Origin: Flavobacterium sp. I-STPP5a
GTDB taxonomy: Bacteria; Bacteroidota; Bacteroidia; Flavobacteriales; Flavobacteriaceae
Direction: 5' to 3'
NCBI RefSeq assembly: GCF_009764685.1
Contig: NZ_VHLM01000047.1
Span: 1-64,000 of the forward strand
Length of the DNA stretch: 64,000 bases
Shown here piece by piece: positions 55,966-64,000 of the stretch; the first letter of the stretch is position 1; each line of letters starts with the position of its first letter. Under the pieces are notes generated by a model. It saw only the letters and a list, made by a program, of their open reading frames with translations. It did not search any database and was not told where the DNA came from. The position numbers and the translations under genes were made by a program.

Positions 55966-55996
55966 TTGCTACTTTAGAACTATTTAACTACTTTTG
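55966..55996 (+). promoter_or_regulatory. Promoter of bioB
   Basis: TTG at 55966-55968, a 20-base spacer and TACTTTTG at 55989-55996 match the Bacteroidota promoter fully. It lies about 20 bases upstream of the bioB start, so the leader is very short. Confidence 0.75.
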
Positions 55997-56017
55997 ATGG
56001 ATCAAAAATAGGTATCT

Positions 56018-57103
56018 ATGAGCATTAAAAGACACAATTGGACAAAAGACGAAATAATAGCAATATACAACAAACCCCTAATGGATTTGCTTTATGAAGC
56101 AGCCACAATTCACAGAGAACTTCATGACCCTAATGTCGTTCAAGTATCTACACTGCTATCTATAAAAACCGGTGGTTGCCCAGAGGATTGCGGCTATTGC
56201 CCGCAAGCAGCCCGCTACCACACAGAGATTGAAGGCAACGACTTAATGTCTGTAAGCCAAGTAAAAGCACAAGCATTACGTGCAAAATCAAGTGGATCAT
56301 CAAGAGTTTGTATGGGCGCTGCTTGGAGAAACGTAAAAGACGGACCAGAATTTGACCAAGTTCTTGAAATGGTACGCACCATCAACAAACTAGACATGGA
56401 AGTATGTTGTACGCTTGGTATGATTACCGAAAACCAGGCACAACGCCTTGCAGAAGCAGGTTTATACGCATACAACCACAATCTTGATACTAGTGAAGAA
56501 TACTATAAAGAAGTAATATCTACTCGTGGTTTTGAAGACCGCATACAAACCATTGAAAATGTACGCAAAACAAATGTAACAGTATGTAGTGGTGGAATTA
56601 TAGGAATGGGAGAAAGCATTGAAGACAGAGCTGGTATGCTTGTAGCGCTTTCTACATTGAATCCACAACCAGAATCAGTGCCCATAAATGCGCTAGTTGC
56701 CGTTGAAGGTACTCCGATGGAGGAAGAAAAACCAGTTGAAATTTGGGAAATGATTCGAATGGTAGCGACTACCAGAATCATAATGCCTGAGACTCAAGTA
56801 CGATTATCAGCAGGAAGAATGAACATGAGCCGTGAAGGTCAAGCCATGTGCTTTTTTGCAGGTGCCAATTCTATTTTTGCAGGTGACAAATTATTGACAA
56901 CACCTAATCCAGATGTAAATGAGGACATGAAAATGTTTGAAATGCTGGGCTTAAATCCTCAAAAACCTTTCACAAAAGTGTCACAACCTCAAACAGTAGA
57001 GGCTGAAGATTCTCAACATGCTCCTCTTGGCGAGAAACCTAAATGGTCAAGACCAGGACACACTATTGAAAGAAACCTTGAAGCTTCTGGCAAAGAAAAA
57101 TAA
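56018..57103 (+). CDS. bioB: Biotin synthase
   Basis: The 361-residue radical SAM enzyme inserts sulfur into dethiobiotin. The 4Fe-4S SAM motif is CPEDCGYCPQ (Cys54, Cys58, Cys61), with later conserved segments NHNLDTSEEYY, TVCSGGIIGMGE and LSAGRMNMS. The C-terminal end carries a 30-residue, charged extension beyond the usual barrel. Read alone from its own promoter, 5 kb away from bioA and bioD on the opposite strand. Confidence 0.96.
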   Translation: MSIKRHNWTKDEIIAIYNKPLMDLLYEAATIHRELHDPNVVQVSTLLSIKTGGCPEDCGYCPQAARYHTEIEGNDLMSVSQVKAQALRAKSSGSSRVCMGAAWRNVKDGPEFDQVLEMVRTINKLDMEVCCTLGMITENQAQRLAEAGLYAYNHNLDTSEEYYKEVISTRGFEDRIQTIENVRKTNVTVCSGGIIGMGESIEDRAGMLVALSTLNPQPESVPINALVAVEGTPMEEEKPVEIWEMIRMVATTRIIMPETQVRLSAGRMNMSREGQAMCFFAGANSIFAGDKLLTTPNPDVNEDMKMFEMLGLNPQKPFTKVSQPQTVEAEDSQHAPLGEKPKWSRPGHTIERNLEASGKEK

Positions 57104-57121
57104 AATGATTTTATAATAATA

Positions 57122-57178
57122 TTGCCCAACATAAAAAAACTCCATTTTAATAAAATGGAGTTTTTTTATGTTGGGCAA
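57122..57178. terminator. Long perfect palindromic bidirectional terminator
   Basis: Two 28-base arms (57122-57149 and 57151-57178) are perfectly complementary around a single central base. It lies 18 bases behind bioB and 12 bases behind the convergent LamG gene. The inner A and T runs suit termination on both strands. It is far longer than other terminators in the window. Confidence 0.9.
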
Positions 57179-57190
57179 AAACTGAATAAT

Positions 57191-60100
57191 TTAATAAATA
57201 ATTTTAGTTGTAGTTACACTTCCGTCTTGTAAAACTGTTTTTACAATTAACACTTGTTGTGCAACAGATAAACTAGGTATTGTAAATATTGCAGCATCAA
57301 CTTTTTGTTTTTCGTAAACAACAGCACCCGAAAGAGTGTATACAAAAATCTTATCTATCGACTCAGCTCCTGATTCTACTTTTATTAGCTTGTTTTTTAC
57401 CGAAACAACTACCGATTTCTTTTTCAAATCGATGTCATCAACTCCTAATGTTTTATCTGTGTAACGCAGAACAAATCTAGTATTAAAAGTACCCGTTGCT
57501 GTTTCAAAGGTGTAAGGACCTTGTTTTAAATCGTGCGTTATGTTTTTAATTTTATCTTCAAGGTAAATTTTTCTAGAAGCCAATACCCCATCAACCTTAT
57601 CAATACTTATTGAAAAACTGCCTTGGATTGTTGAACTATACCCTAACTGAACTTCATCACTTTCTTCAAATGGGAGCGCTCTACCTTGAATCGTTAGCAT
57701 TTTGTTATTGTTCACACTATAAAAATCCAAAAACTTATTTCCATTATAACTTGTACCATCAAAGGTAGTATCATAATTATTTGTAGCGCCAGAAATATAA
57801 CCAACGAGCATTTGCTTGAAAGCACCTTGTGCATTGGTTAGATTCAACCACAAACGATGTCTTTCAACACTTGAAGCAGTTTTAGACTTAGAAGAAGTAG
57901 TTTTGAAAAACTGACTGTTGTCTAGAATAGTATTACCCACGCCTAAACGCATGCTATTATTAAAAAGAATTGATGTACCAATCATGTTTTCTATAGTACT
58001 TGCAAAAAAGGCCTGTCCTGCGGCAATTTTCCCAGTAGGCCTATAAGGATTTGATATATCCTTATTAGAATCACTCGCGGCCACAGCTACACCACCTGTG
58101 GTATTATAAGTAGCATAATCATCTGCAGAATACGCATAATATCCTGATCCCGGGTTATTCACACCTACTCCACGAGCAGTATTGTGTGTCCAAAAATACA
58201 AGGTTCCAAAAAGCACATTAGCATTTGCAGCAATAAACGCATCAGCATCTAGCGCTGATGGATACGGATTTCCTATTAAATACGCTTTAAAAGGTAGCAC
58301 TGGACTTAAAGTTATTGTACCATTGTGCGGAACTCCTTCAAAAATGGCTAAATAAGGACTTAATGGTGCGGGTGGAGTCGCTGTATTTTCTGGCGCTCTA
58401 ATTATGTAACCTATACCTTTGCCCATAAGATTTTGCGGATTTTCTGCCGCATACGCTCCCGTTGAAGAATTAAAAGAATAATACTTTCCAGGATTCGTTA
58501 ACGGAGAAAGATCAAATAGCTTTTGTCCAGAAACCGGTGATGACCAATAGGTAAAATCAAACTTTTTTATTGGTGTTGTCTCTCTTTGATATTTGATATT
58601 TCCTGTATTTACTACATTATTCTCCTGAACCAAATTGGCAGTGTTTTCAAAAGTAAGACTACCATTCACGGTTAATTTGTCCCTTAACTTAAGAGTTTTC
58701 CCAAATGCAACCACTGCATCTGTAGCATTTACTGTACAGTTACAAAGCTCCACATTGGTAGTAATAGGAATATTTGAATTAATAACACCCAGCATATCAA
58801 TAGTAGGCGTCACTGACCATCCAGACGCGGTGTAAGTAGTGGTGGTTACGGGATCAATTATCACATTTCCTGTAGGCAATGAAGTACAGCCCCCACTTGC
58901 AACAGCAAATTGATAGGTTCCTGGTGCTAAACCGGATATAGTAGTTTCTGAACCTGAACCATTAATTGATAGGCCAGACGAACCAGTTCTTATTAATGTC
59001 CAAGAACCCGAAGGCAAACCAGTTAATCGTACACCTCCTGTAGATGTAATACAGTTTGGCTTTGTTATTACTCCAATTAAAGGAGTTGTAACATTATTTG
59101 TAGCACCAACAGTAAAAGGAGTTGTTCTTGAACACCCTTGATTAACTGTAATATTTAAATTATATACCCCAGGTTTAAGTCCTGTTAAAGACTTACTTGT
59201 TGAAGGAGTAAAACCTGCTACACTAGATGTCCAATTGTATGTACTTTGATCTACCCAAAGAGGCAATGTTACTCCATTAAAAACTCCATTACTAGGAGCG
59301 GGTGTTGTACTACTTATTGGAGCAACAGTTGTTCCCGAACCTTCAGTAAAATTATATCCAGCCAACAATCCTACTTGTTTAGAATTATATAGTGTAAACC
59401 CCGAAGCCAAACCTTTTATTTCATCAATAGATAGCGCTCTACTCCAAAAACCCACATTTGAAATCTCACCTATAAAACCAATACCACCAACATCTAAAAC
59501 TCCCCAACCTATTTTTGTTGAATAGGTTGTGTTATTACCGTAATTTGATGTTGTCCTATTTACAGATCCAACTTCATTTCCATCAACATAAAGCTTTAAA
59601 GATGTACCATTCCCCACAGCTGCAATATGATGCCAAGCGTTATCACTTGGATAATTTGCTAATGGAGATGTAACAGTCCCACCTCCAGCAGTATAACACA
59701 ATAAATTATCACCCTCAAAGCCAAACTCAACAACATCGTTTTGCCCAAATAATGACATTCTGTTTCTATACTTGGTTTTATCAAATTTTATCCAGCCTTC
59801 TGCTGAAAACCGGCTTCTATTAGATAATAATCTTCCACCCAAATCAACGTGAGGATCTGCTGGAGTTGCAGCTGTTGTTGTCTTCACACCATTAAACAAT
59901 AAAGATGATGGATAAAATTGATTCGTAATAGCTATACTACCATTAGAATCATTCGGACAAGAGGCATTAGTTATGTTTGCCGTAGGAACGGCTGGAACTT
60001 TATAAAACAAAACACTTGTATTTGGATTTTGTAAAGTAGCTGGACAACTGTTACTTGCAGTTACCGAAACCAATGTAAATGGTGTTGTTTGAGTAAGTAC

Positions 60101-60355
60101 ATCATTGATAACGATATCAGAATTGCTTGTGTAATTAAGAACCGTAGTCTGTACATTTGTTATTTCATTTCTATAAACTACTGTAAAAGGACTTACCCCA
60201 CCCGATATTGTAACTTTCAATTTAATTGCTCCAGGAGAAATTATATTGCAAGATGAATTTGTACTTGAAATTGAAGCTGTATAGCTAACACATTGCCCAA
60301 AAGCCGGAAGTAAAAGAAATAGAAAAAAGATTATGATGAGTATTTTTTTATTCAT
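57191..60355 (-). CDS. LamG-domain T9SS cargo protein
   Basis: The 1054-residue protein has a signal peptide (MNKKILIIIFFLFLLLPAFGQ), SprB-repeat-like segments (ISGGVSPFTVVYRN), a LamG/concanavalin-type domain (about 150-330; SAEGWIKFDKTKY, NAWHHIAAVGNGTSLKLYVDGNEVG) and further beta-rich domains. The C-terminal 180 residues read FSISIDKVDGVL, IYLEDK, DLKQGPYTF, RFVLRYTDKTLG, and end in VKTVLQDGSVTTTKIIY, as in the type C T9SS sorting domains. It is presumably secreted or surface-bound and may bind carbohydrate. The exact ligand is unknown. It stands alone, facing bioB. Confidence 0.88.
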   Translation of the reverse strand: MNKKILIIIFFLFLLLPAFGQCVSYTASISSTNSSCNIISPGAIKLKVTISGGVSPFTVVYRNEITNVQTTVLNYTSNSDIVINDVLTQTTPFTLVSVTASNSCPATLQNPNTSVLFYKVPAVPTANITNASCPNDSNGSIAITNQFYPSSLLFNGVKTTTAATPADPHVDLGGRLLSNRSRFSAEGWIKFDKTKYRNRMSLFGQNDVVEFGFEGDNLLCYTAGGGTVTSPLANYPSDNAWHHIAAVGNGTSLKLYVDGNEVGSVNRTTSNYGNNTTYSTKIGWGVLDVGGIGFIGEISNVGFWSRALSIDEIKGLASGFTLYNSKQVGLLAGYNFTEGSGTTVAPISSTTPAPSNGVFNGVTLPLWVDQSTYNWTSSVAGFTPSTSKSLTGLKPGVYNLNITVNQGCSRTTPFTVGATNNVTTPLIGVITKPNCITSTGGVRLTGLPSGSWTLIRTGSSGLSINGSGSETTISGLAPGTYQFAVASGGCTSLPTGNVIIDPVTTTTYTASGWSVTPTIDMLGVINSNIPITTNVELCNCTVNATDAVVAFGKTLKLRDKLTVNGSLTFENTANLVQENNVVNTGNIKYQRETTPIKKFDFTYWSSPVSGQKLFDLSPLTNPGKYYSFNSSTGAYAAENPQNLMGKGIGYIIRAPENTATPPAPLSPYLAIFEGVPHNGTITLSPVLPFKAYLIGNPYPSALDADAFIAANANVLFGTLYFWTHNTARGVGVNNPGSGYYAYSADDYATYNTTGGVAVAASDSNKDISNPYRPTGKIAAGQAFFASTIENMIGTSILFNNSMRLGVGNTILDNSQFFKTTSSKSKTASSVERHRLWLNLTNAQGAFKQMLVGYISGATNNYDTTFDGTSYNGNKFLDFYSVNNNKMLTIQGRALPFEESDEVQLGYSSTIQGSFSISIDKVDGVLASRKIYLEDKIKNITHDLKQGPYTFETATGTFNTRFVLRYTDKTLGVDDIDLKKKSVVVSVKNKLIKVESGAESIDKIFVYTLSGAVVYEKQKVDAAIFTIPSLSVAQQVLIVKTVLQDGSVTTTKIIY

Positions 60356-60763
60356 AAGACAGTTTTTTGAAAGGTTAATCTTAATTTATATTAGGGCTCA
60401 GAATTTAATAAAATCTAAATTTTTGAAATATACAATCACGTTTTAAATTAAAAACAAATTAATCGATATACTACTTGTTTTAACGATGAAGTGCTCAAAT
60501 TCAACATTAGCAATACCTTATCAAAGCCGCCATTTAATTAAGGTTAACTAAATAATAAATTTAAAATTTGATACAAAAAAATGCTCCTCGATATCTCTTA
60601 AAATGAATTCAAAATTGTTTTAAACTTAATCTTATTTACGAATAATTTTACCAATCGGATTTAGATTGAAATTGCAAACATTAAAATCTGTTTCTAAACA
60701 ATTTATAGTTTAATCACATGTTTTTTATGTAAGGTTATCACATAAAGTTAGTTTTTACAAAAA
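60356..60763. other. Intergenic region without a gene
   Basis: About 400 AT-rich bases between divergent genes hold no supportable frame, repeat or strong hairpin. The LamG gene promoter must lie here, but I see no full match. Confidence 0.5.
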
Positions 60764-60792
60764 TTGATGCGCTAGGTTATTAGATACTATTG
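60764..60792 (+). promoter_or_regulatory. Candidate promoter of recX
   Basis: TTG at 60764-60766 and TACTATTG at 60785-60792 are 18 bases apart. The -7 element has one mismatch to TAnnTTTG. It lies about 30 bases before the recX ATG. Confidence 0.4.
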
Positions 60793-60823
60793 TTGCATTT
60801 TTGTTTACAAATTAACCTCAATC

Positions 60824-61294
60824 ATGAAAGAAGTATTCTCTATAAAAGAAGCTATTAAAAAAATAGAACATTATTGCGCTTACCAGGAACGATGCCATGA
60901 CGAAGTAGTTCAAAAACTACGAACCATGAAAATGGATACTGATGAAATAGACATCATCATTGTCAAACTTATACAGGATAATTTCTTGAATGAGAGTCGG
61001 TTTGCTTGCAGTTTTGCTAGAGGAAAGCATCGAATTAAATTTTGGGGAAAAAACAGAATTGTGAACGAACTTAAATTCCGAAACATTGGTCAATACAACA
61101 TCAATCTCGCGCTAAAAGAAATATCAAATGAGGAGTATTTAGATACTTTTGAAAAGATAGCCACACGAAACTGGGACAGCATCAAAGAAACCAATCTTCA
61201 AAAAAAGAGAAAGAAATTTTGTGATTATTTACTCCGAAAAGGTTTTGAAAGTAACTTGATTTATGAAAAAGCAAAAGAATTAGAGGCTCAATAA
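60824..61294 (+). CDS. recX: RecX-family regulator of RecA
   Basis: The 156-residue protein has the all-helical, three-repeat RecX fold: YCAYQERCHDEVVQKLR (about 17-33), KLIQDNFLNESRFACSFARGKHRIKFWGKNRIVNEL (about 48-83) and a C-terminal helix repeat ending FCDYLLRKGFESNLIYE. RecX proteins modulate RecA filaments. It is not near recA here. Its last 15 bases overlap the end of the convergent ketoacyl synthase gene. Confidence 0.93.
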   Translation: MKEVFSIKEAIKKIEHYCAYQERCHDEVVQKLRTMKMDTDEIDIIIVKLIQDNFLNESRFACSFARGKHRIKFWGKNRIVNELKFRNIGQYNINLALKEISNEEYLDTFEKIATRNWDSIKETNLQKKRKKFCDYLLRKGFESNLIYEKAKELEAQ

Positions 61295-62434
61295 AACACT
61301 TACCGCATTACCGCCAAAACCTACTGCATTCACTAAAACTTTTTTTACGGGTCTTTTTTGTTTCTGCGCTTTCGCAAAAGGAACTCCCACAAACGTATTG
61401 TGCTGCATCATTAATATGGCAAACTCCATGCTTAGAATTCCAGACGCACCAAACGTATGACCGATTTTCCATTTATTAGTAGTTACTAATGGCAGGCTTT
61501 CGCCAAAGACTTTTTGGATTGCTTTATACTCTGTCAAATCCCCTTTTATAGTTCCTGGTGCATGCATGACAATTACATCAACATCTGATAATGCAGTATC
61601 TTTTAAAGCCATTGCCATCGATTTTTGAAAGCAAACAGCTTCAGCAGAAATGGAAATATTATGCTCTAAAATTTCAGTGGCATAGCCAATTCCCTCAATG
61701 TATGCTAATGCGTTTTCTTTCTTACCCATTTCCAGACAACAAACTCCTGCACCTTCACCTAGAATCATGGTGTTTTGTGTTTTATCCAAATCTAAAGCGC
61801 GGTTTGGGTACAACTCATTAGATCTGGAATAAATCTTCAATGCTTTCATTTGCGCAATTGTAAAATCAGTCAATGGAGCTTCACTACCTCCAACCAAAAA
61901 TTTATCAACCATTCCTGATCTCAGCCATGCTACACCATTTAAAACAGCGTGCAAAGCCGTAGAGCAAGTGATGGAGTGGGAAATTTCAGGCCCTGTACTT
62001 TGCAAATCATGTGCTATCCAAGAAGAAATATTACCCAAAGTAGTGGTTGGTGATGCTAGTGTTTGCGCCTTTCCTGTTTCTAAGTATTCTTGATGGTGTT
62101 TTTCAAATAAATCAGTTGCACCACGTGATGAACCAATATTGATTCCGAATACATCATTTTCACCCCAGCCCGCTTGCTGTATTGCGTTACGAGAAGCCTC
62201 AATAGCATACAAAACTGAATTATCAAGGAATTTATATTTTATATCAGACTGTTTTAAAAGTTCCACTTTAGCAGCCGAAACACTATCCAAAGGCGCTACA
62301 AACGCTGGTGTTTTATCAATTACTTTGTTTACAAAACAATGTTGCTCCTTTAGATAATTCTCCCATACTATTTCAAGATTATTCCCTAACGGGGAAACGG
62401 ACGAAAGCGCTGTAATGGATATAATTTGTGACAA
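61280..62434 (-). CDS. Beta-ketoacyl synthase (FabF-like) in the biotin cluster
   Basis: The 384-residue thiolase-fold enzyme has a complete Cys-His-His site: Cys157 in HSITCSTALHA, His291 in VIVMHAPGTIKGD, and His326 in WKIGHTFGASG. It is shorter than housekeeping FabF (about 410) and the first His motif reads HAPGT rather than HGTGT. It lies 127 bases behind bioA on the same strand, so it may act in the synthesis of the pimeloyl chain, but substrate and partner carrier protein are not shown by the sequence. It could instead belong to another lipid pathway. Confidence 0.88.
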   Translation of the reverse strand: MSQIISITALSSVSPLGNNLEIVWENYLKEQHCFVNKVIDKTPAFVAPLDSVSAAKVELLKQSDIKYKFLDNSVLYAIEASRNAIQQAGWGENDVFGINIGSSRGATDLFEKHHQEYLETGKAQTLASPTTTLGNISSWIAHDLQSTGPEISHSITCSTALHAVLNGVAWLRSGMVDKFLVGGSEAPLTDFTIAQMKALKIYSRSNELYPNRALDLDKTQNTMILGEGAGVCCLEMGKKENALAYIEGIGYATEILEHNISISAEAVCFQKSMAMALKDTALSDVDVIVMHAPGTIKGDLTEYKAIQKVFGESLPLVTTNKWKIGHTFGASGILSMEFAILMMQHNTFVGVPFAKAQKQKRPVKKVLVNAVGFGGNAVSVLLSL

Positions 62435-62561
62435 GATACTTTTGATTTGATTGCAAAGGTCGCAAAGTTTTACACAAAGTTTGCTAAGGTTAAGGCCTAA
62501 ATAACAATTTCGAAACTTTTTGTGACTTCATTTATAATTAAGAAAAAAATTCTTCAAGAAC

Positions 62562-63833
62562 TTATACTATTTCTAAGACCTCTTCTACTACTTGATAAAT
62601 TTTTTGCAACTGATCATCAGTGATGATGTATGGAGGCAATATGTAAACAATATTCCCAACAGGTCTTAAAATCACACCATTTTCAATAAAAAAATCATAC
62701 AGTTTGTTTCGCAATGATCCATAGTAACTAGCTTCACCCTCTGTTTTGATTTCTAAAGCAAATATAGTTCCCAAGACTCGCGTTGTTGTAACCTTAGAGT
62801 GCCCCTTAATTTTACTTTGAAAATCCAAATGATTTTGATTCACCCGAACCAAATTAGCTTGCATCTCGGGAGTATTTAACAACTCTAAACTGGCTAAAGC
62901 AGCAGCACAACCGGTAGGATTTGCTGTAAAGGTGTGTCCGTGAAACAATGCCTTATTAATATCATCATCATAAAAAACTTCGAAGATGTCTTGCGTAAAA
63001 GTTGTTATTGCCATTGGAATAGTACCTCCAGTCAGCGCCTTAGACAAGCACATGATATCTGGTTTTGTTACCACATAATCCATCGCGAAGTTTTTACCTG
63101 TTTTTCCAAAACCAGTCATCACTTCATCAGCGATGGTCAAAACGCGATTATCATTACAAATTTGCAACAAAACATCTAGTGTTTCCGGCTCATACATTAC
63201 CATTCCAGCTGCGCCTTGCACTAAAGGTTCAAAGATAAAAGCGGCACACTTGTTGTTTTTTATTTGCTCGCGTAAAGCTTGGTAACTTTCTTCCTTTTTT
63301 CCGGGAACGGGCACGGGAATTCTCACTACATCAATAAACATTCCTTCAAATGCTTGGGTGTAAAATGAAATTCCGCTAGCAGCCATCGCCGCAAAAGTAT
63401 CACCATGAAAAGCATTTTCAAATGCAATGATCGTAGTACGTTGCTCTCCTTTGTTAAAAAAATATTGCAACGCCACTTTGATACCAACTTCAACAGCAGT
63501 AGAGCCGTTATCAGAAAAGAATACTTTTTGTTGGTTTTTAGGTAAAATCTCAAGTAATTTCTCCCCTAAAACAATGGCTGGTTCATGCGTAAAACCTCCA
63601 AAAAGAACATGTTCTAGAGTTGTTAATTGCTTGTAAATAGCATCGGCAATAAATGTATTACTATGCCCATAAGGATTCACCCACCATGAGGCAATGGCAT
63701 CGATGTATTCTTTATCATTTTCGTCCCAAAGTAAAGCTCCTTTACCTCTTTTGATTGCAATAGGAACTGCAGCTGTTTTATGTTGTGTGTAAGGGTGCCA
63801 AAGATGTTTTTGGTCTCTTTCAGTTAATGTCAT
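62562..63833 (-). CDS. bioA: Adenosylmethionine-8-amino-7-oxononanoate aminotransferase
   Basis: The 423-residue class III aminotransferase makes 7,8-diaminononanoate. It has DQKHLWHPYTQHK at the N terminus, the cofactor region VFFSDNGSTAVEVGIKVALQYF, the PLP aspartate in IADEVMTGFGKTG and the PLP lysine in CLSKALTGGTIPM. ATG at 63833 (MTLTERDQ) is chosen because a -7 element at 63852-63859 overlaps the alternative start at 63854. It lies between bioD and the ketoacyl synthase gene, all on the same strand. Confidence 0.95.
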   Translation of the reverse strand: MTLTERDQKHLWHPYTQHKTAAVPIAIKRGKGALLWDENDKEYIDAIASWWVNPYGHSNTFIADAIYKQLTTLEHVLFGGFTHEPAIVLGEKLLEILPKNQQKVFFSDNGSTAVEVGIKVALQYFFNKGEQRTTIIAFENAFHGDTFAAMAASGISFYTQAFEGMFIDVVRIPVPVPGKKEESYQALREQIKNNKCAAFIFEPLVQGAAGMVMYEPETLDVLLQICNDNRVLTIADEVMTGFGKTGKNFAMDYVVTKPDIMCLSKALTGGTIPMAITTFTQDIFEVFYDDDINKALFHGHTFTANPTGCAAALASLELLNTPEMQANLVRVNQNHLDFQSKIKGHSKVTTTRVLGTIFALEIKTEGEASYYGSLRNKLYDFFIENGVILRPVGNIVYILPPYIITDDQLQKIYQVVEEVLEIV

Positions 63834-63851
63834 GTCAAATAATATATTTCG

Positions 63852-63885
63852 CAAAGATACATAGAGATGGCAACGTATTTTACAA
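63852..63885 (-). promoter_or_regulatory. Candidate promoter of bioA
   Basis: TATCTTTG on the minus strand (63852-63859) matches TAnnTTTG, with a TTG (63883-63885) 23 bases upstream at the edge of the allowed spacing. It would let bioA be read independently of bioD. Confidence 0.5.
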
Positions 63886-63890
63886 AAATG

Positions 63891-64000
63891 TTACAAACTC
63901 AATAGCTTTTCCCTGAACATATCAGCGTATTCTTTAATTACATTTTGATCAAAATAAGGTTCTTGTTCAATTCTGCCAATACAGTTTAAACCTGTTTTAG
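63891..64000 (-). CDS. bioD: Dethiobiotin synthetase, C-terminal fragment
   Basis: The last 35 codons of a gene entering from the right edge read KTGLNCIGRIEQEPYFDQ, then NVIKEYADMFREKLLSL, and stop (TAA at 63891-63893). This resembles the C terminus of Bacteroidota BioD, which makes dethiobiotin just before BioB. Its position directly before bioA supports the call. Only a small part is visible, so the identification rests mostly on the tail pattern and neighbours. Confidence 0.6.
   Translation of the reverse strand, partial: KTGLNCIGRIEQEPYFDQNVIKEYADMFREKLLSL

Overview
The window is a low-GC chromosomal segment of a Flavobacterium-like member of the Bacteroidota. The evidence is type IX secretion (T9SS) sorting domains of several kinds, a SprF/OmpA-linked giant adhesin, a 14-gene nuo operon with a short NuoG, and promoters of the Bacteroidota form (-33 TTG, about 20 nt, -7 TAnnTTTG). 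No genome name can be assigned from the sequence alone.

Layout. 1-2500: a complete IS1595-family element has cut off umuD, and the adjacent umuC carries a frameshift and a nonsense codon, so the translesion polymerase locus is dead. 2.8-13.5 kb: a small secreted protein, then an operon read leftwards coding for a 2300-residue T9SS type B adhesin with near-identical 81-residue tandem repeats, a PorP/SprF-like outer-membrane protein and an OmpA/PD40 protein. 13.7-16.6 kb: a TPR-histidine kinase and a response regulator with an AraC-type output domain. 16.9-20.7 kb is a mobile-DNA scar: two small non-autonomous elements with terminal inverted and direct repeats sit inside the first codons of a TPR gene, followed by an IS21-family element whose istB has an amber codon. 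20.7-35.1 kb: a DsbA/FrnE-like protein, then nuoA-nuoN (complex I), read leftwards from a clear promoter upstream of nuoA. 35.2-38.1 kb: a cold-shock protein, aspS and a small MORN-type secreted protein. 38.2-49.1 kb: a galactan/galactose operon (galM, two GH53 galactanases, GH2 beta-galactosidase, galK, galT, sodium/sugar symporter) with a divergent GntR/LacI-type regulator; one GH53 gene has an amber codon just before its catalytic glutamate. 49.1-57.1 kb: tRNA-Leu, prs, rplY, pth, an M43 protease with a T9SS sorting domain, ribF, a small membrane protein and bioB. 57.2-64 kb: a LamG T9SS cargo protein, recX, and a biotin cluster (bioD partial, bioA, a ketoacyl synthase).

How it fits together. 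The galactan genes form a full route: GH53 cuts beta-1,4-galactan outside or at the cell surface, GH2 releases galactose, the symporter imports it, and GalM/GalK/GalT feed the Leloir pathway (galE is not in the window). The adhesin, SprF-like and OmpA proteins look like one surface system. bioB lies about 5 kb from bioD-bioA and the ketoacyl synthase gene.

The strongest new observation is that removing the two small elements at 16962-17143 and 17162-17387, keeping one copy of each direct repeat, restores an ATG and a normal signal peptide in frame. This defines both elements and their insertion sites from the sequence itself.
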